A stretch of DNA of 15,838 nt. Source: CAYVFC01 sp964450715. GTDB taxonomy: Bacteria > Myxococcota_A > Polyangia > Polyangiales > JAFGIB01. Location of the stretch: assembly GCA_964450715.1 (NCBI GenBank), contig CAYVFC010000172.1, positions 1 through 15,838 on the forward strand, written 5' to 3'. Below the pieces are notes generated by a model that saw only the letters and a list, made by a program, of their open reading frames with translations, ran no database searches and had not been told where the DNA came from. This document shows positions 6,578 through 13,677 of this stretch, in pieces (position 1 is the stretch's first letter; each line of letters starts with the position of its first letter). The position numbers were made by a program, and so were the translations under genes.

Positions 6578-8745
6578 AGACCCGGCATCTCATCGCTGGA
6601 TTTTCCCTGCTGCTCGCGGCCGGCTGTACCATCCTCAACGAGCCGGATCGAAGCCTCATCCAGGGCGACGTCATGACCGACGCGGGCTCGGACAGCGGGC
6701 GGGGAAGCCATACCGACACCGGGATAGGCGATGCAGGGTCGGATGCCACCATCGCTATGCCGCAGGACTGCTGCGTGTCCGAGGGTGGAGACGTCGAGCC
6801 CTGGTTCGATGGCGGCTCGGACGGGGGCTGGCAGGTGGCCCCGGATGCGGGCTCGGACGCGGGCTCGGACGGCGCCGTCACGCTAGTGCCGCAGGGTGAG
6901 GTCTGCGATTCGGGCACGGACGATGACGGCAACGGTTTGACCGACTGCGCGGACTTCGCCTGCGCATCCTTCCCGGGCTGCTGCGTCTCGGGCACGCCCG
7001 ACTTTGACGAAAGCTGGCAGAGCGGCTTTGAGGAAGACTGGAAGCTGGTGCCGAGCACCGGCCAGGCCTCGCTGCCGCGCGTCGAGCGGAACTGGATCGT
7101 CGAGTTCCTGGGCGACGGCGGGCCGAGTGGGCTTATCCGCCGTACCTGCACCCCCATGGCGCTCGGCGTGGAGATCCAGGCGCGCCTGCGCCCAGCCGGC
7201 CTGCCGGCAAGCGACGCAGGCGTGAGCGCGCACAGCTACGCGGGCGTGGTGCTGACCGCTGCGCTGGACACGCTGCCCGGCAAGCCCTTGGCCGACGACC
7301 TGGCCGTGGTAGTGGACCAGCAGGGGTATGTGTACGTGACCCGGGCCGGCGCCTCGCTGGCGCATTCCGAGCAGAGCTATCCGGCCGACCATAAGCTTCT
7401 GGTCACCATCACCGTCACCCCGGCCGCGGACGCTTCGGCCACGTTGCTCGCAAAGGTCACCGTTCAGGACGAGGACGGCTCCGTGGAAGCAGAAGAGGTC
7501 TTGATCGACGGCCAAGGCTTCATTACCCGCTCGGCGCTGGTTCGCGACGTGGAGGGCTGTCGCGAGGTGGACGGGCTGCTGGTCGCCATCGAGGGCGAGG
7601 GCGACGGGGTTCAGGTCGGCCAGGTAACCGCGACCACCAAGCAGTGCATCAATCCCAGCCAGTTCCTCGATCCTCCGCAGTCCGAGGCCGACCAGCTCTC
7701 GGCGGTAAAGCTCGGCTATGGCTCCTGGGCCTCGGGGTACATCGGCGCACCCGCCTTGATTCACAACCCGATACCGGGGGACATCGCGCGGTGGGATTTG
7801 ATGGTGGAAGCCTCCAATGCCGCTCCCGAGCTGGAGACCTGGACCTATGTGGGTTACGCGCTCGGCCACGCCTACGCGGTGGACTGGAACGCGCTCGCCT
7901 GGTCGGGCCTGACCGGCACCATCGCGGGCAACGACCCGCCGAGCTGCATCGGTGAGGGCGCCTTCTGCGTGCAGGGGGCGAGCCTGAGGGAGCCCGGCAT
8001 TTACGGCGTGCTCACCGGCAGCGGTATTCTCGACGACCTTCGCGTGGTCTACGCCCGCGCCGAAGTGCACACCCCGGACGTATACTCGCTGTACGGAGCC
8101 GACCTTGGGCTGACTCCGAGTGCCCTGTCCGCGTCCGAAAAACTCGCTCCGGACCATCCAGAGCTGGACGCCTGCGCTTCCTTACGCGATCCCCACATCG
8201 TGCCCAGGGGCACCAATATCCAGAACGACGGCTTCTGGCTCTTCTTCACCTGCGAGAGCAGCGGCGGTCAACGGAGCATTTGGGTAACCAGGCTCAACCA
8301 GAGCCTGACCGTATCAAACCAAGCCGGATTCGCGGAGGTGCTGGACGGCGCGGACCTGGGTCCCTACGCGGCAGGCGGGGTCTGGGGGCCGGAGGTGGTG
8401 ATCACCCGCGATCCCGACAGCAACCAGACCCTGTTCCGCATGTGGTTCATGGCGCGCAGCCGTATGGACTCCGCGCCGGTCATCGGCATGGCGCAGGGAC
8501 AGGCGAGCGGCACCAAGCGGCCGGCCGAATTCGTGCCCTACGCGGCCAACCCCGTGCTCACCGCCGAGTCCGAAGCGCTGGGCGGTCCCTGCGACGGCTT
8601 CTGTATGCTCAAGGGGCTGGCGGTCGCGCCCATCGGAAACACCTCCAGGCTGCGGCTGCTGGTGGCACGGCGCTTGCTTGGACAGAATATATCGGAGTCG
8701 CAGCTCATACCGCTCGATCAGTACTGGAGCTCGCCGTGGGAATGA
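6574..8745 (+). CDS. Lipoprotein with jelly-roll-like and propeller-like regions (first paralog)
   Basis: A 723-residue predicted lipoprotein. MKTRHLIAGFSLLLAAGC gives a canonical LAAGC lipobox (Cys18), and the ATG overlaps the previous stop by 4 bp, implying translational coupling. An Asp/Gly/Ser-rich linker (30-105, repeated DAGSD) leads to CDSGTDDDGNGLTDCADFAC (111-130), a calcium-motif-like signature frequent in myxobacterial surface proteins. Residues 140-360 resemble a LamG/concanavalin-like beta sandwich (strand-rich, ending in a Cys-bearing VGQVTATTKQC). Residues 370-700 contain repeats of the kind seen in five-bladed glycoside hydrolase 43/32-type propellers, for example LRDPHIVPRG-x-GFWLFFT and GVWGPEVVITRDP-x-MWFMARS. 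I cannot assign a catalytic acid set, so binding rather than hydrolysis is equally likely. The architecture matches the next gene, suggesting duplication and divergence. Fold calls are inferences from sequence patterns. Confidence 0.85.
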   Translation: MKTRHLIAGFSLLLAAGCTILNEPDRSLIQGDVMTDAGSDSGRGSHTDTGIGDAGSDATIAMPQDCCVSEGGDVEPWFDGGSDGGWQVAPDAGSDAGSDGAVTLVPQGEVCDSGTDDDGNGLTDCADFACASFPGCCVSGTPDFDESWQSGFEEDWKLVPSTGQASLPRVERNWIVEFLGDGGPSGLIRRTCTPMALGVEIQARLRPAGLPASDAGVSAHSYAGVVLTAALDTLPGKPLADDLAVVVDQQGYVYVTRAGASLAHSEQSYPADHKLLVTITVTPAADASATLLAKVTVQDEDGSVEAEEVLIDGQGFITRSALVRDVEGCREVDGLLVAIEGEGDGVQVGQVTATTKQCINPSQFLDPPQSEADQLSAVKLGYGSWASGYIGAPALIHNPIPGDIARWDLMVEASNAAPELETWTYVGYALGHAYAVDWNALAWSGLTGTIAGNDPPSCIGEGAFCVQGASLREPGIYGVLTGSGILDDLRVVYARAEVHTPDVYSLYGADLGLTPSALSASEKLAPDHPELDACASLRDPHIVPRGTNIQNDGFWLFFTCESSGGQRSIWVTRLNQSLTVSNQAGFAEVLDGADLGPYAAGGVWGPEVVITRDPDSNQTLFRMWFMARSRMDSAPVIGMAQGQASGTKRPAEFVPYAANPVLTAESEALGGPCDGFCMLKGLAVAPIGNTSRLRLLVARRLLGQNISESQLIPLDQYWSSPWE
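8663..8678 (+). promoter_or_regulatory. Sigma54 (RpoN) -24/-12 promoter, full consensus match
   Basis: TGGCACG-GCGC-TTGCT matches the sigma54 consensus TGGCACG-N4-TTGCW at every defined position, with correct -24 GG to -12 GC spacing. It lies within the last codons of the first propeller lipoprotein gene. Transcription would start near 8689, about 50 nt before the ATG at 8742, just past an A/T-rich patch (AGAATATATC). It could drive the second lipoprotein independently of the operon promoter. A sigma54 enhancer-binding protein with an intact GAFTGA motif is encoded at 11928-13424. Activity is inferred from sequence only. Confidence 0.6.
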
Positions 8746-10781
8746 TCCGGACGATATTCTATTGCTCGCTGCTGGTTGCGTTCACCGCCTGCGCAGACGG
8801 ATACGGCTCCGAGTACAACGATAACGGCGGGGCGGCGGCCGGAGCGGGCGGCGGGAGCCCATGGATGGACGCAGGCGATATAGATGGCGCGGGCGGCAGC
8901 GCGGCCGGCGCCGGCGGCTCGTCCGCGAGCGGGGAAGGCGGTTACGGCGGCGGGATACCCATGGCCGGAATGGGCGGTGACTCCAGCGGCGAGGGCGGCG
9001 CCTGGCCGGGCTGGGATGCGGGCATGGAGGACGGAGGGGCCGCCGTCGAAGATATCGTGTTCGAGTACGGCACGAACCCCGACCGGCCCGACCTGGCGGC
9101 CGCCGACCGTCAGGCCTTTGACGAGGCCCTGGATGTGTGCCTCTCCCAGGCCGCTGACGCCAGCGACATCTGCGCGGATGACCGCTGCGACAAGATTCGC
9201 ACCTGCTGCGTGGGCCAGGGAGACTGCTGCCAGCCGACCTCGCTGTCCGGCATTCCGGGCGTGCCCCTCGACCTCTCTGCCTGTGACGGGCAGGAGCCCG
9301 CCGCCTGCCTCGCGGGCGACGGGTGGCCGGTCGAGGCGTTCGGGCCGCGCCAGAGCCAGGTGCACGGGGACGGCTTCTATCCCGGCGGAGACGCGACCGG
9401 CGACAGCGGCCTGCGCTTCGAGCCGCTCTTCGACCTGCAGAGCCAGCGGGTCAAGGTCAGCGCCGTGTTTCACCCGGGCACCACTACGTGCGGCGCGGGA
9501 TGTTTGGAGGGGGCAGGCATCGGTTTCGGAACGCAGCTGCAGCTTCCCGCGGACGCGACCGGGGACATCGCGCTGGTCTACAGCCGATCGCTGAAAAAGG
9601 TACGGTTGGTGCGCGGCGGCATGGTGGTCGGGCAGGCGGCAATCGAAGATTCCGTGACCGACCAGAAGTGGACCCTGGAGCTACAGCCCTCCGGACGCGT
9701 GCTCGCCTATGCGGATGACGCTGCGGCCTACCCGGCCATCGACTCGGTCTTTGAGCCGGCCAGCGGGTCGCGGCTGGCGCTTTTCGGTCGCAGCGAGAAT
9801 CCCTCCGGCGCCGATGGCGTTCACCTGTCCGCCCTGCAGGTAGAGCTGGAGCTCTGCGACATTCCGGAAAGATGGAGCGAGCGCGGAGCGCTCGTCCTCA
9901 AGCGCGAGAGCGGAAACCAGTGGCAACCCGAGGCTGCCAGCGCTCCCTCGGCCGCGCGGGACGACGACGGCAACACCGTGCTGGCCTTCGAGTCCTCGGG
10001 CGACATCTACCTGGCGGTCCAGGACGCGAACGACCCTTACGCATTCGTGCTCTACGGTACGGGCGTCACTCCCATCGTGGATAAGAGCGCCGTATCCGGG
10101 GCGACCGCCCTGGGCCATCCCAGCCTGGTCTGGGATGGTAACAACTGGGTCGTCTTCTTTACGGTTAACCGCGGCGCGGGCGTGCAGGATATCGCGTCGG
10201 CGCGCGCCCCGTCCGGAGGTGACTTCACCCTGGACGAGCCGCTCGATTTCGACGTTGCCTATCAGGGCTCGCTCTACGCGCCCTCGGTAGCCCGTCGGTG
10301 GGACGGTAGGCTGTTCATGGCGGCCAGCCGGAACGAACTGACAGGGGACGGGTTGGTGTTTTTCGAGTCGGACGACGGGCAGTACTGGATGGATCTGCCC
10401 GAGTACGACGGCCCGGGTACGGTGCTGGCACGCGCCTGCGACGCCAAGCCCGGGGCCTTTTTCTGCGACGGCGTGGGTATGCCCTCCCTGAGCATCCACA
10501 ACGGCGCCTGGCAGCTCTACTTCGCCGGAAAGCAGGGAACCCGCTGGGCCATCGGGCTGCTGGTCTCCGACGTGCTCACGGGCTGGGCCTGGAAGCTGGT
10601 TCCCCAGAGCGGAGAGCCGGTCCTCGAGGCCTCGGGAAGCGGATTCGACCGCCTCTCCGTGCTGCACCCGGCCGCGCTGGAGAGTACCGATTCGGTCGAG
10701 CTCTTTTACGCCGGCAGCGATGGCGCGGGCACCGCGCTAGGACGCGCCTTCCGTGCGGCCACCTCGGACGGCAGCTTCTGA
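8742..10781 (+). CDS. Lipoprotein with jelly-roll-like and propeller-like regions (second paralog)
   Basis: A 679-residue predicted lipoprotein. The ATG at 8742 overlaps the previous stop (ATGA) and opens a signal peptide, MIRTIFYCSLLVAFTAC, with a slightly loose lipobox (FTAC, Cys17). An upstream extension of the frame is rejected because it overlaps the preceding gene and hides the signal. A Gly/Ala/Met-rich linker (25-105) is followed by a Cys-rich helix-like segment (CDKIRTCCVGQGDCC, 149-163), a beta-sandwich-like region (about 185-372) and a propeller-like C-terminus (about 395-672) with repeats such as LGHPSLVWDGNNWVVFFT, YAPSVARRWDGRLFMAAS and GMPSLSIHNGAWQLYFAG, typical of five-bladed glycoside hydrolase 43/32-like blades. 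Catalytic residues were not assigned. It has the same architecture as its upstream neighbour, and a sigma54 site 64 bp before its start may give it separate control. Confidence 0.86.
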   Translation: MIRTIFYCSLLVAFTACADGYGSEYNDNGGAAAGAGGGSPWMDAGDIDGAGGSAAGAGGSSASGEGGYGGGIPMAGMGGDSSGEGGAWPGWDAGMEDGGAAVEDIVFEYGTNPDRPDLAAADRQAFDEALDVCLSQAADASDICADDRCDKIRTCCVGQGDCCQPTSLSGIPGVPLDLSACDGQEPAACLAGDGWPVEAFGPRQSQVHGDGFYPGGDATGDSGLRFEPLFDLQSQRVKVSAVFHPGTTTCGAGCLEGAGIGFGTQLQLPADATGDIALVYSRSLKKVRLVRGGMVVGQAAIEDSVTDQKWTLELQPSGRVLAYADDAAAYPAIDSVFEPASGSRLALFGRSENPSGADGVHLSALQVELELCDIPERWSERGALVLKRESGNQWQPEAASAPSAARDDDGNTVLAFESSGDIYLAVQDANDPYAFVLYGTGVTPIVDKSAVSGATALGHPSLVWDGNNWVVFFTVNRGAGVQDIASARAPSGGDFTLDEPLDFDVAYQGSLYAPSVARRWDGRLFMAASRNELTGDGLVFFESDDGQYWMDLPEYDGPGTVLARACDAKPGAFFCDGVGMPSLSIHNGAWQLYFAGKQGTRWAIGLLVSDVLTGWAWKLVPQSGEPVLEASGSGFDRLSVLHPAALESTDSVELFYAGSDGAGTALGRAFRAATSDGSF

Positions 10782-10794
10782 GACCCTTCCCTTC

Positions 10795-10823
10795 CGTCAT
10801 TTCGAGCAAAGCGAGAAATCTCC
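10795..10823. repeat. Dispersed palindromic repeat between convergent genes
   Basis: The core ATTTCGAG-CAAAG-CGAGAAAT (10799-10819) is an imperfect palindrome within GTCATTTCGAGC...GAGAAATCTCC. It fills most of the 80-bp gap between two convergent genes and is related to the copy at 3287-3309. A further weak stem, GGCCG (10836-10840) with CGGCC (10853-10857), follows. Either might help terminate transcription, but neither has a T-run. Confidence 0.5.
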
Positions 10824-10861
10824 TCCCGCCCAGACGGCCGGTTCTGACTTCTCGGCCAGAC

Positions 10862-11884
10862 CTACCCGCTGGTCATCGTCCCCCCGTCCTGGCGCAGCAT
10901 CTGCTCGCGCCAGGCGGGCCAGTCGGGCAGCCCCACCGGATCCGGGTTAGCGGGCGTCTCGATTCCGGCCGCCACGGCCGATACCAGCAGCGCCCTGGCC
11001 ATGGTCCGCATATCCTGGTAGCGCCGGTCCACGCGGTGCTGCAGCGCTCGCTCCACGACCGAGCAAAAGCCCGGATCCAGCTCCGGCGCCTTGCCCTTCA
11101 GCGAGGGAGCCGGGTCGCGCGTGATGCTCTCCAGCTGCGCCGCGATCGAGCGGCCGCCATAGGGGACAGCGCCCGCCAGGCAGCGGTAGAAGATGGCCCC
11201 CATGGCCCAGATATCGATGGAGGGGACGATATCCGGGCTCACGATCTGCTCGGGCGCCATGTAGGCCAGCGTGCCCACGGCCACGTGCGATTCGGTCAGC
11301 CGCGTGGCGTCGACCGAGGAGGCGATGCCGAAATCCAGCAGCTTGGCGATGCGCCCACCGGCCGCCCCCTCATCCTCGTTCAGGAAGATATTGGCCGGCT
11401 TCACGTCGCGGTGCACTACCCCCTGGTCATGCGCGTATGCCAGCGCACCTACGATCGGTACCAGCCACTGTAGAAGCTCTACCGGATCCACCCGGCCGTT
11501 CTCGCGCTCGCGCAGCTCCTCGGCCAGGGAGCGGCCCCGCAGCAGCTCGGTCACCAGGTAGGGCGCTCCGTTCTCGTCCTGCCCGAAATCGCGGATCGCG
11601 ACCAGGTGGGGGTGCTGGAGCATCGAGGCCGTGCGCGCCTCGCGCTCGAAACGCGCCCGGTCGATATGCCGGGCCAGGGCCTCGGGCTTGAGCAGCTTGA
11701 CCGCTACCGGCTCGCCGCTCTGCAGGTCGCGGGCCGAGAGCACTACCCCGACCCCGCCCTGGGCGAGCACGCGCTTGAGCTGATACCTTTTTGCTATCGA
11801 GGTAATAAGCCGCTCCGAATGTAAGCGAACACGCGATCCCTCCCCGTCCCGTGGGGGGCGCGCGAGATGCAACGACTGTACCAT
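10862..11884 (-). CDS. Soluble Ser/Thr protein kinase
   Basis: A 340-residue Hanks-type kinase without a transmembrane segment or C-terminal sensor, so essentially a bare cytoplasmic kinase domain (about 33-305) with a 35-residue tail. Visible motifs: AVKLL with Lys63, alpha-C Glu80, HRDVKPAN (158-165, catalytic Asp160), DFG (184-186), VGTLAYMAPEQ and SIDIWAMG. The glycine loop reads AQGGVGVV where GxGGxGxV is usual, so the first glycine is replaced by Ala; the rest is intact and activity is likely. The ATG at 11884 was chosen because it sits just before the domain and clears the divergent gene; a longer upstream frame overlaps that gene and is rejected. It is divergent, by 43 bp, from the FHA/sigma54 activator, a natural phosphorylation partner by genomic association. 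It converges with the lipoprotein operon. Confidence 0.9.
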   Translation of the reverse strand: MVQSLHLARPPRDGEGSRVRLHSERLITSIAKRYQLKRVLAQGGVGVVLSARDLQSGEPVAVKLLKPEALARHIDRARFEREARTASMLQHPHLVAIRDFGQDENGAPYLVTELLRGRSLAEELRERENGRVDPVELLQWLVPIVGALAYAHDQGVVHRDVKPANIFLNEDEGAAGGRIAKLLDFGIASSVDATRLTESHVAVGTLAYMAPEQIVSPDIVPSIDIWAMGAIFYRCLAGAVPYGGRSIAAQLESITRDPAPSLKGKAPELDPGFCSVVERALQHRVDRRYQDMRTMARALLVSAVAAGIETPANPDPVGLPDWPAWREQMLRQDGGTMTSG

Positions 11885-11927
11885 TCGCCGGTTTCTTGAG
11901 CTAGAGTGGCGCCGGGAGGAGCAACCG
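11885..11927. promoter_or_regulatory. Compact divergent intergenic region
   Basis: Only 43 bp separate the starts of the kinase (minus) and the FHA activator (plus). Promoters for both genes must overlap here or extend into the coding regions, which favours shared control. I see no clear -35/-10 pair and no correctly spaced sigma54 site on the plus strand. Confidence 0.4.
11914..11920 (+). promoter_or_regulatory. Ribosome binding site GGGAGGA for a GTG start
   Basis: GGGAGGA ends 7 nt before the GTG at 11928. This strong, well-spaced site supports GTG as the start of the FHA activator; no ATG occurs nearby in frame. Confidence 0.8.
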
Positions 11928-13424
11928 GTGTCGGACATCCATTCCACGACCACGGCCGAGGTCGACATCCGCACCCTGTTCGACGCGGCCACTGGCAGCG
12001 GCGGCCGCGCTTCGCTCATCTTCCAGCACGGCGACAACGTGGAGGTCGTGCAACTGCTGGCCCCGCGTGACCAGATCGTGGTCGGTCGCACCTTTCCGGC
12101 TGACGTGCGCGTGGACATCGCCAGCCTCTCGCGCCAGCACGCCCGTTTCAGCTTTGCCCGCGGCCGACTCCAGGTCGAGGATCTGGGCTCGCGCAATGGC
12201 ACGTGGGTGAGCGAAAAGCAGGTGAAGAAGAAGAAGCAGCTCTGCTCCGGCGACCAGGTCCGCATGGGCGAGCTCTGCGCCGTGGTGGCCATCAACCGTC
12301 CGCGGATCGAGGGGGCTCCGGGCTCGGGATCACTGGAAACGACCGCCACTGCTCCCTCTTCTGCCGAGGGCTACGGAGGCCCGGGCTTGATCGAGGGCGC
12401 GCTCGTCGCGAGCGAGGCCATGCGGGAGCTCTACCAGACCGTGCGCCGCGCCGCGCAGAACCCTGTACCAGTGCTCATCCTGGGCGAGACCGGGACCGGC
12501 AAGGAGCTCGTTGCGCGGGCGCTACACGCTCTGGGAGACCGTGCCCGGAAACGCTTCGGTGCGGTCAACTGCGGCGCTATCCCTGAGAACCTCACCGAGA
12601 GCATCCTCTTCGGCCACGAAAAGGGCGCCTTCACCGGAGCGGACCGTCGCCGCGCAGGCATTTTCGAGCAATCCGACGGCGGCGTGGTCTTCCTGGACGA
12701 GATCTGCGAGATGCCCATCTCCACCCAGGCCACCCTGCTCCGGGTCCTCGAGAACAAGCGCGTCTGCCGCCTGGGAGGCAGCGAAGAGATCGAGGTCGAC
12801 GTCCGCGTCATCGCCGCCACCCACTGCGACCCCGAGCAGCTGGTCGCCGAGGGCGCTTTTCGGCAGGACCTTCTTTTCCGCCTCAACACCCTCAACCTCC
12901 ACGTCCCTCCCCTCCGCCAACGCACCGAAGAAGTCGAGCCCCTGGCCGAGCACTTCATGAAGGAGGCCTGTGACGAGTGGGGCCGCGCCGTCACCCGAAT
13001 CGCCCCTGAAACCCTCGATCGCCTCCGCGCCTATTCCTGGCCCGGCAACATCCGCCAGCTACGCAACGTCATCGAGCGCGGAGTCCTGCTCTGCGACGGC
13101 GACACCCTACGCGTCCGGGACCTCCCCCCCGCGATCTCGGGCGAGCAACCCGCTTCCTACCGCCCCCCTTCCCTCGACTCCGACGAGCACGACGGAGCCG
13201 GCGCCACTCCGACCCCGCCTCCCCCGTCTTCCGGCCCCGCCTCCGCCTCGACGGGCGCCGCCACCCCTTTCAAGAGCCAGATGGACGCCCACGAGGCCCG
13301 TATCATCGCCGAAGCCGTTCGCAAGACGGCGGGCAACCAAAAAGCCGCAGCCCGCCTGCTCCGCATCCCCTACCGCACCATGATGCGCAAGGTAAAGAAG
13401 TACCGCATCAAGTTCGCGGGGTGA
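11928..13424 (+). CDS. FHA-domain sigma54-dependent enhancer-binding protein
   Basis: A 498-residue transcription activator starting at GTG. An FHA domain (about 28-120) shows the phosphothreonine-binding signature: GR (53-54), LSRQH (67-71) and DLGSRNGT (85-92). The AAA+ domain (about 155-390) has Walker A GETGTGKE (186-193), the sigma54-contacting GAFTGA loop (233-238), Walker B VVFLDE (253-258) and putative arginine fingers in FRQDLLFRLN (311-320). A Pro/Ser-rich linker (about 405-447) leads to a Fis-type helix-turn-helix (about 465-490, NQKAAARLLRIPYRTMMRKV). All catalytic elements are intact, so it should hydrolyse ATP and open sigma54 promoters. FHA-type activators of this kind are characteristic of myxobacteria and are thought to answer to Ser/Thr kinases; the divergent kinase gene is the obvious candidate. 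Target promoters are unproven, but a sigma54 site lies at 8663. Confidence 0.95.
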   Translation: MSDIHSTTTAEVDIRTLFDAATGSGGRASLIFQHGDNVEVVQLLAPRDQIVVGRTFPADVRVDIASLSRQHARFSFARGRLQVEDLGSRNGTWVSEKQVKKKKQLCSGDQVRMGELCAVVAINRPRIEGAPGSGSLETTATAPSSAEGYGGPGLIEGALVASEAMRELYQTVRRAAQNPVPVLILGETGTGKELVARALHALGDRARKRFGAVNCGAIPENLTESILFGHEKGAFTGADRRRAGIFEQSDGGVVFLDEICEMPISTQATLLRVLENKRVCRLGGSEEIEVDVRVIAATHCDPEQLVAEGAFRQDLLFRLNTLNLHVPPLRQRTEEVEPLAEHFMKEACDEWGRAVTRIAPETLDRLRAYSWPGNIRQLRNVIERGVLLCDGDTLRVRDLPPAISGEQPASYRPPSLDSDEHDGAGATPTPPPPSSGPASASTGAATPFKSQMDAHEARIIAEAVRKTAGNQKAAARLLRIPYRTMMRKVKKYRIKFAG

Positions 13425-13442
13425 CCCCTACTCCCCCTGTTA

Positions 13443-13523
13443 GGACCCTCCGCAAAACCACGTCCCCCGCAAGACCGTGCGAACGCCCGGCCGGTCACGC
13501 ATCCGTTGTTTTGCGGAGAGTCC
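13443..13523. mobile_element. MITE-like element, copy C (81 bp, inverted terminal repeats)
   Basis: GGACCCTCCGCAAAA (13443-13457) and TTTTGCGGAGAGTCC (13509-13523) are inverted repeats matching at 14 of 15 bases; the match continues inward to about 18 of 20. The outer left flank is GTTA, as at the other copies. The ends are the same family as 3206-3427, but the interior is much shorter and mostly different, like a deletion derivative. It begins 19 bp after the activator stop and, folded as RNA, could act as its terminator. Confidence 0.65.
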
Positions 13524-13579
13524 ACCGAAAACCCACCTCCCCCCACCCGGTTACCCCCAACACCGCCGCCGCACCGGAT

Positions 13580-13625
13580 CGCGACATCCCGGTCGCGGTG
13601 TATGCCACCTGTGGCACACCGGGAT
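13580..13625. other. Overlapping hairpins, possible bidirectional terminator
   Basis: Hairpin 1 is CGCGAC-ATCCCG-GTCGCG (13580-13597). Hairpin 2 is GGTGT, bulge AT, GCCA, loop CCTG, TGGC, ACACC (13597-13620). An outer pair, ATCCC (13586-13590) with GGGAT (13621-13625), would extend hairpin 2 but uses the loop of hairpin 1, so the two folds compete. It lies between the convergent activator and DUF1566 genes, 53 bp past the latter's stop. There is no T-run. Confidence 0.45.
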
Positions 13626-13677
13626 TCCCGCCCGCTGCCGATCCGTTTCGCCGGACGACCCGGACGATACCACTCGG

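Noticed and set aside
8280..8741. In-frame extension upstream of the second propeller lipoprotein
   Set aside because: It overlaps the preceding gene, is Arg/Gly-rich out-of-frame translation, and would bury the lipoprotein signal peptide at 8742.
11907..11922. Sigma54 promoter in front of the FHA activator
   Set aside because: TGGC is present but the downstream GC is one base off the required spacing and TTGC is absent.
11885..12349. Upstream extension of the soluble kinase frame
   Set aside because: It lies antisense to the FHA domain of the divergent gene and encodes nothing kinase-like; the ATG at 11884 is sufficient.
13443..13523. Integron attC site
   Set aside because: The left flank GTTAGGA is reminiscent of an attC core, but the required paired GTTRRRY/RYYYAAC cores are absent and no integrase is seen.
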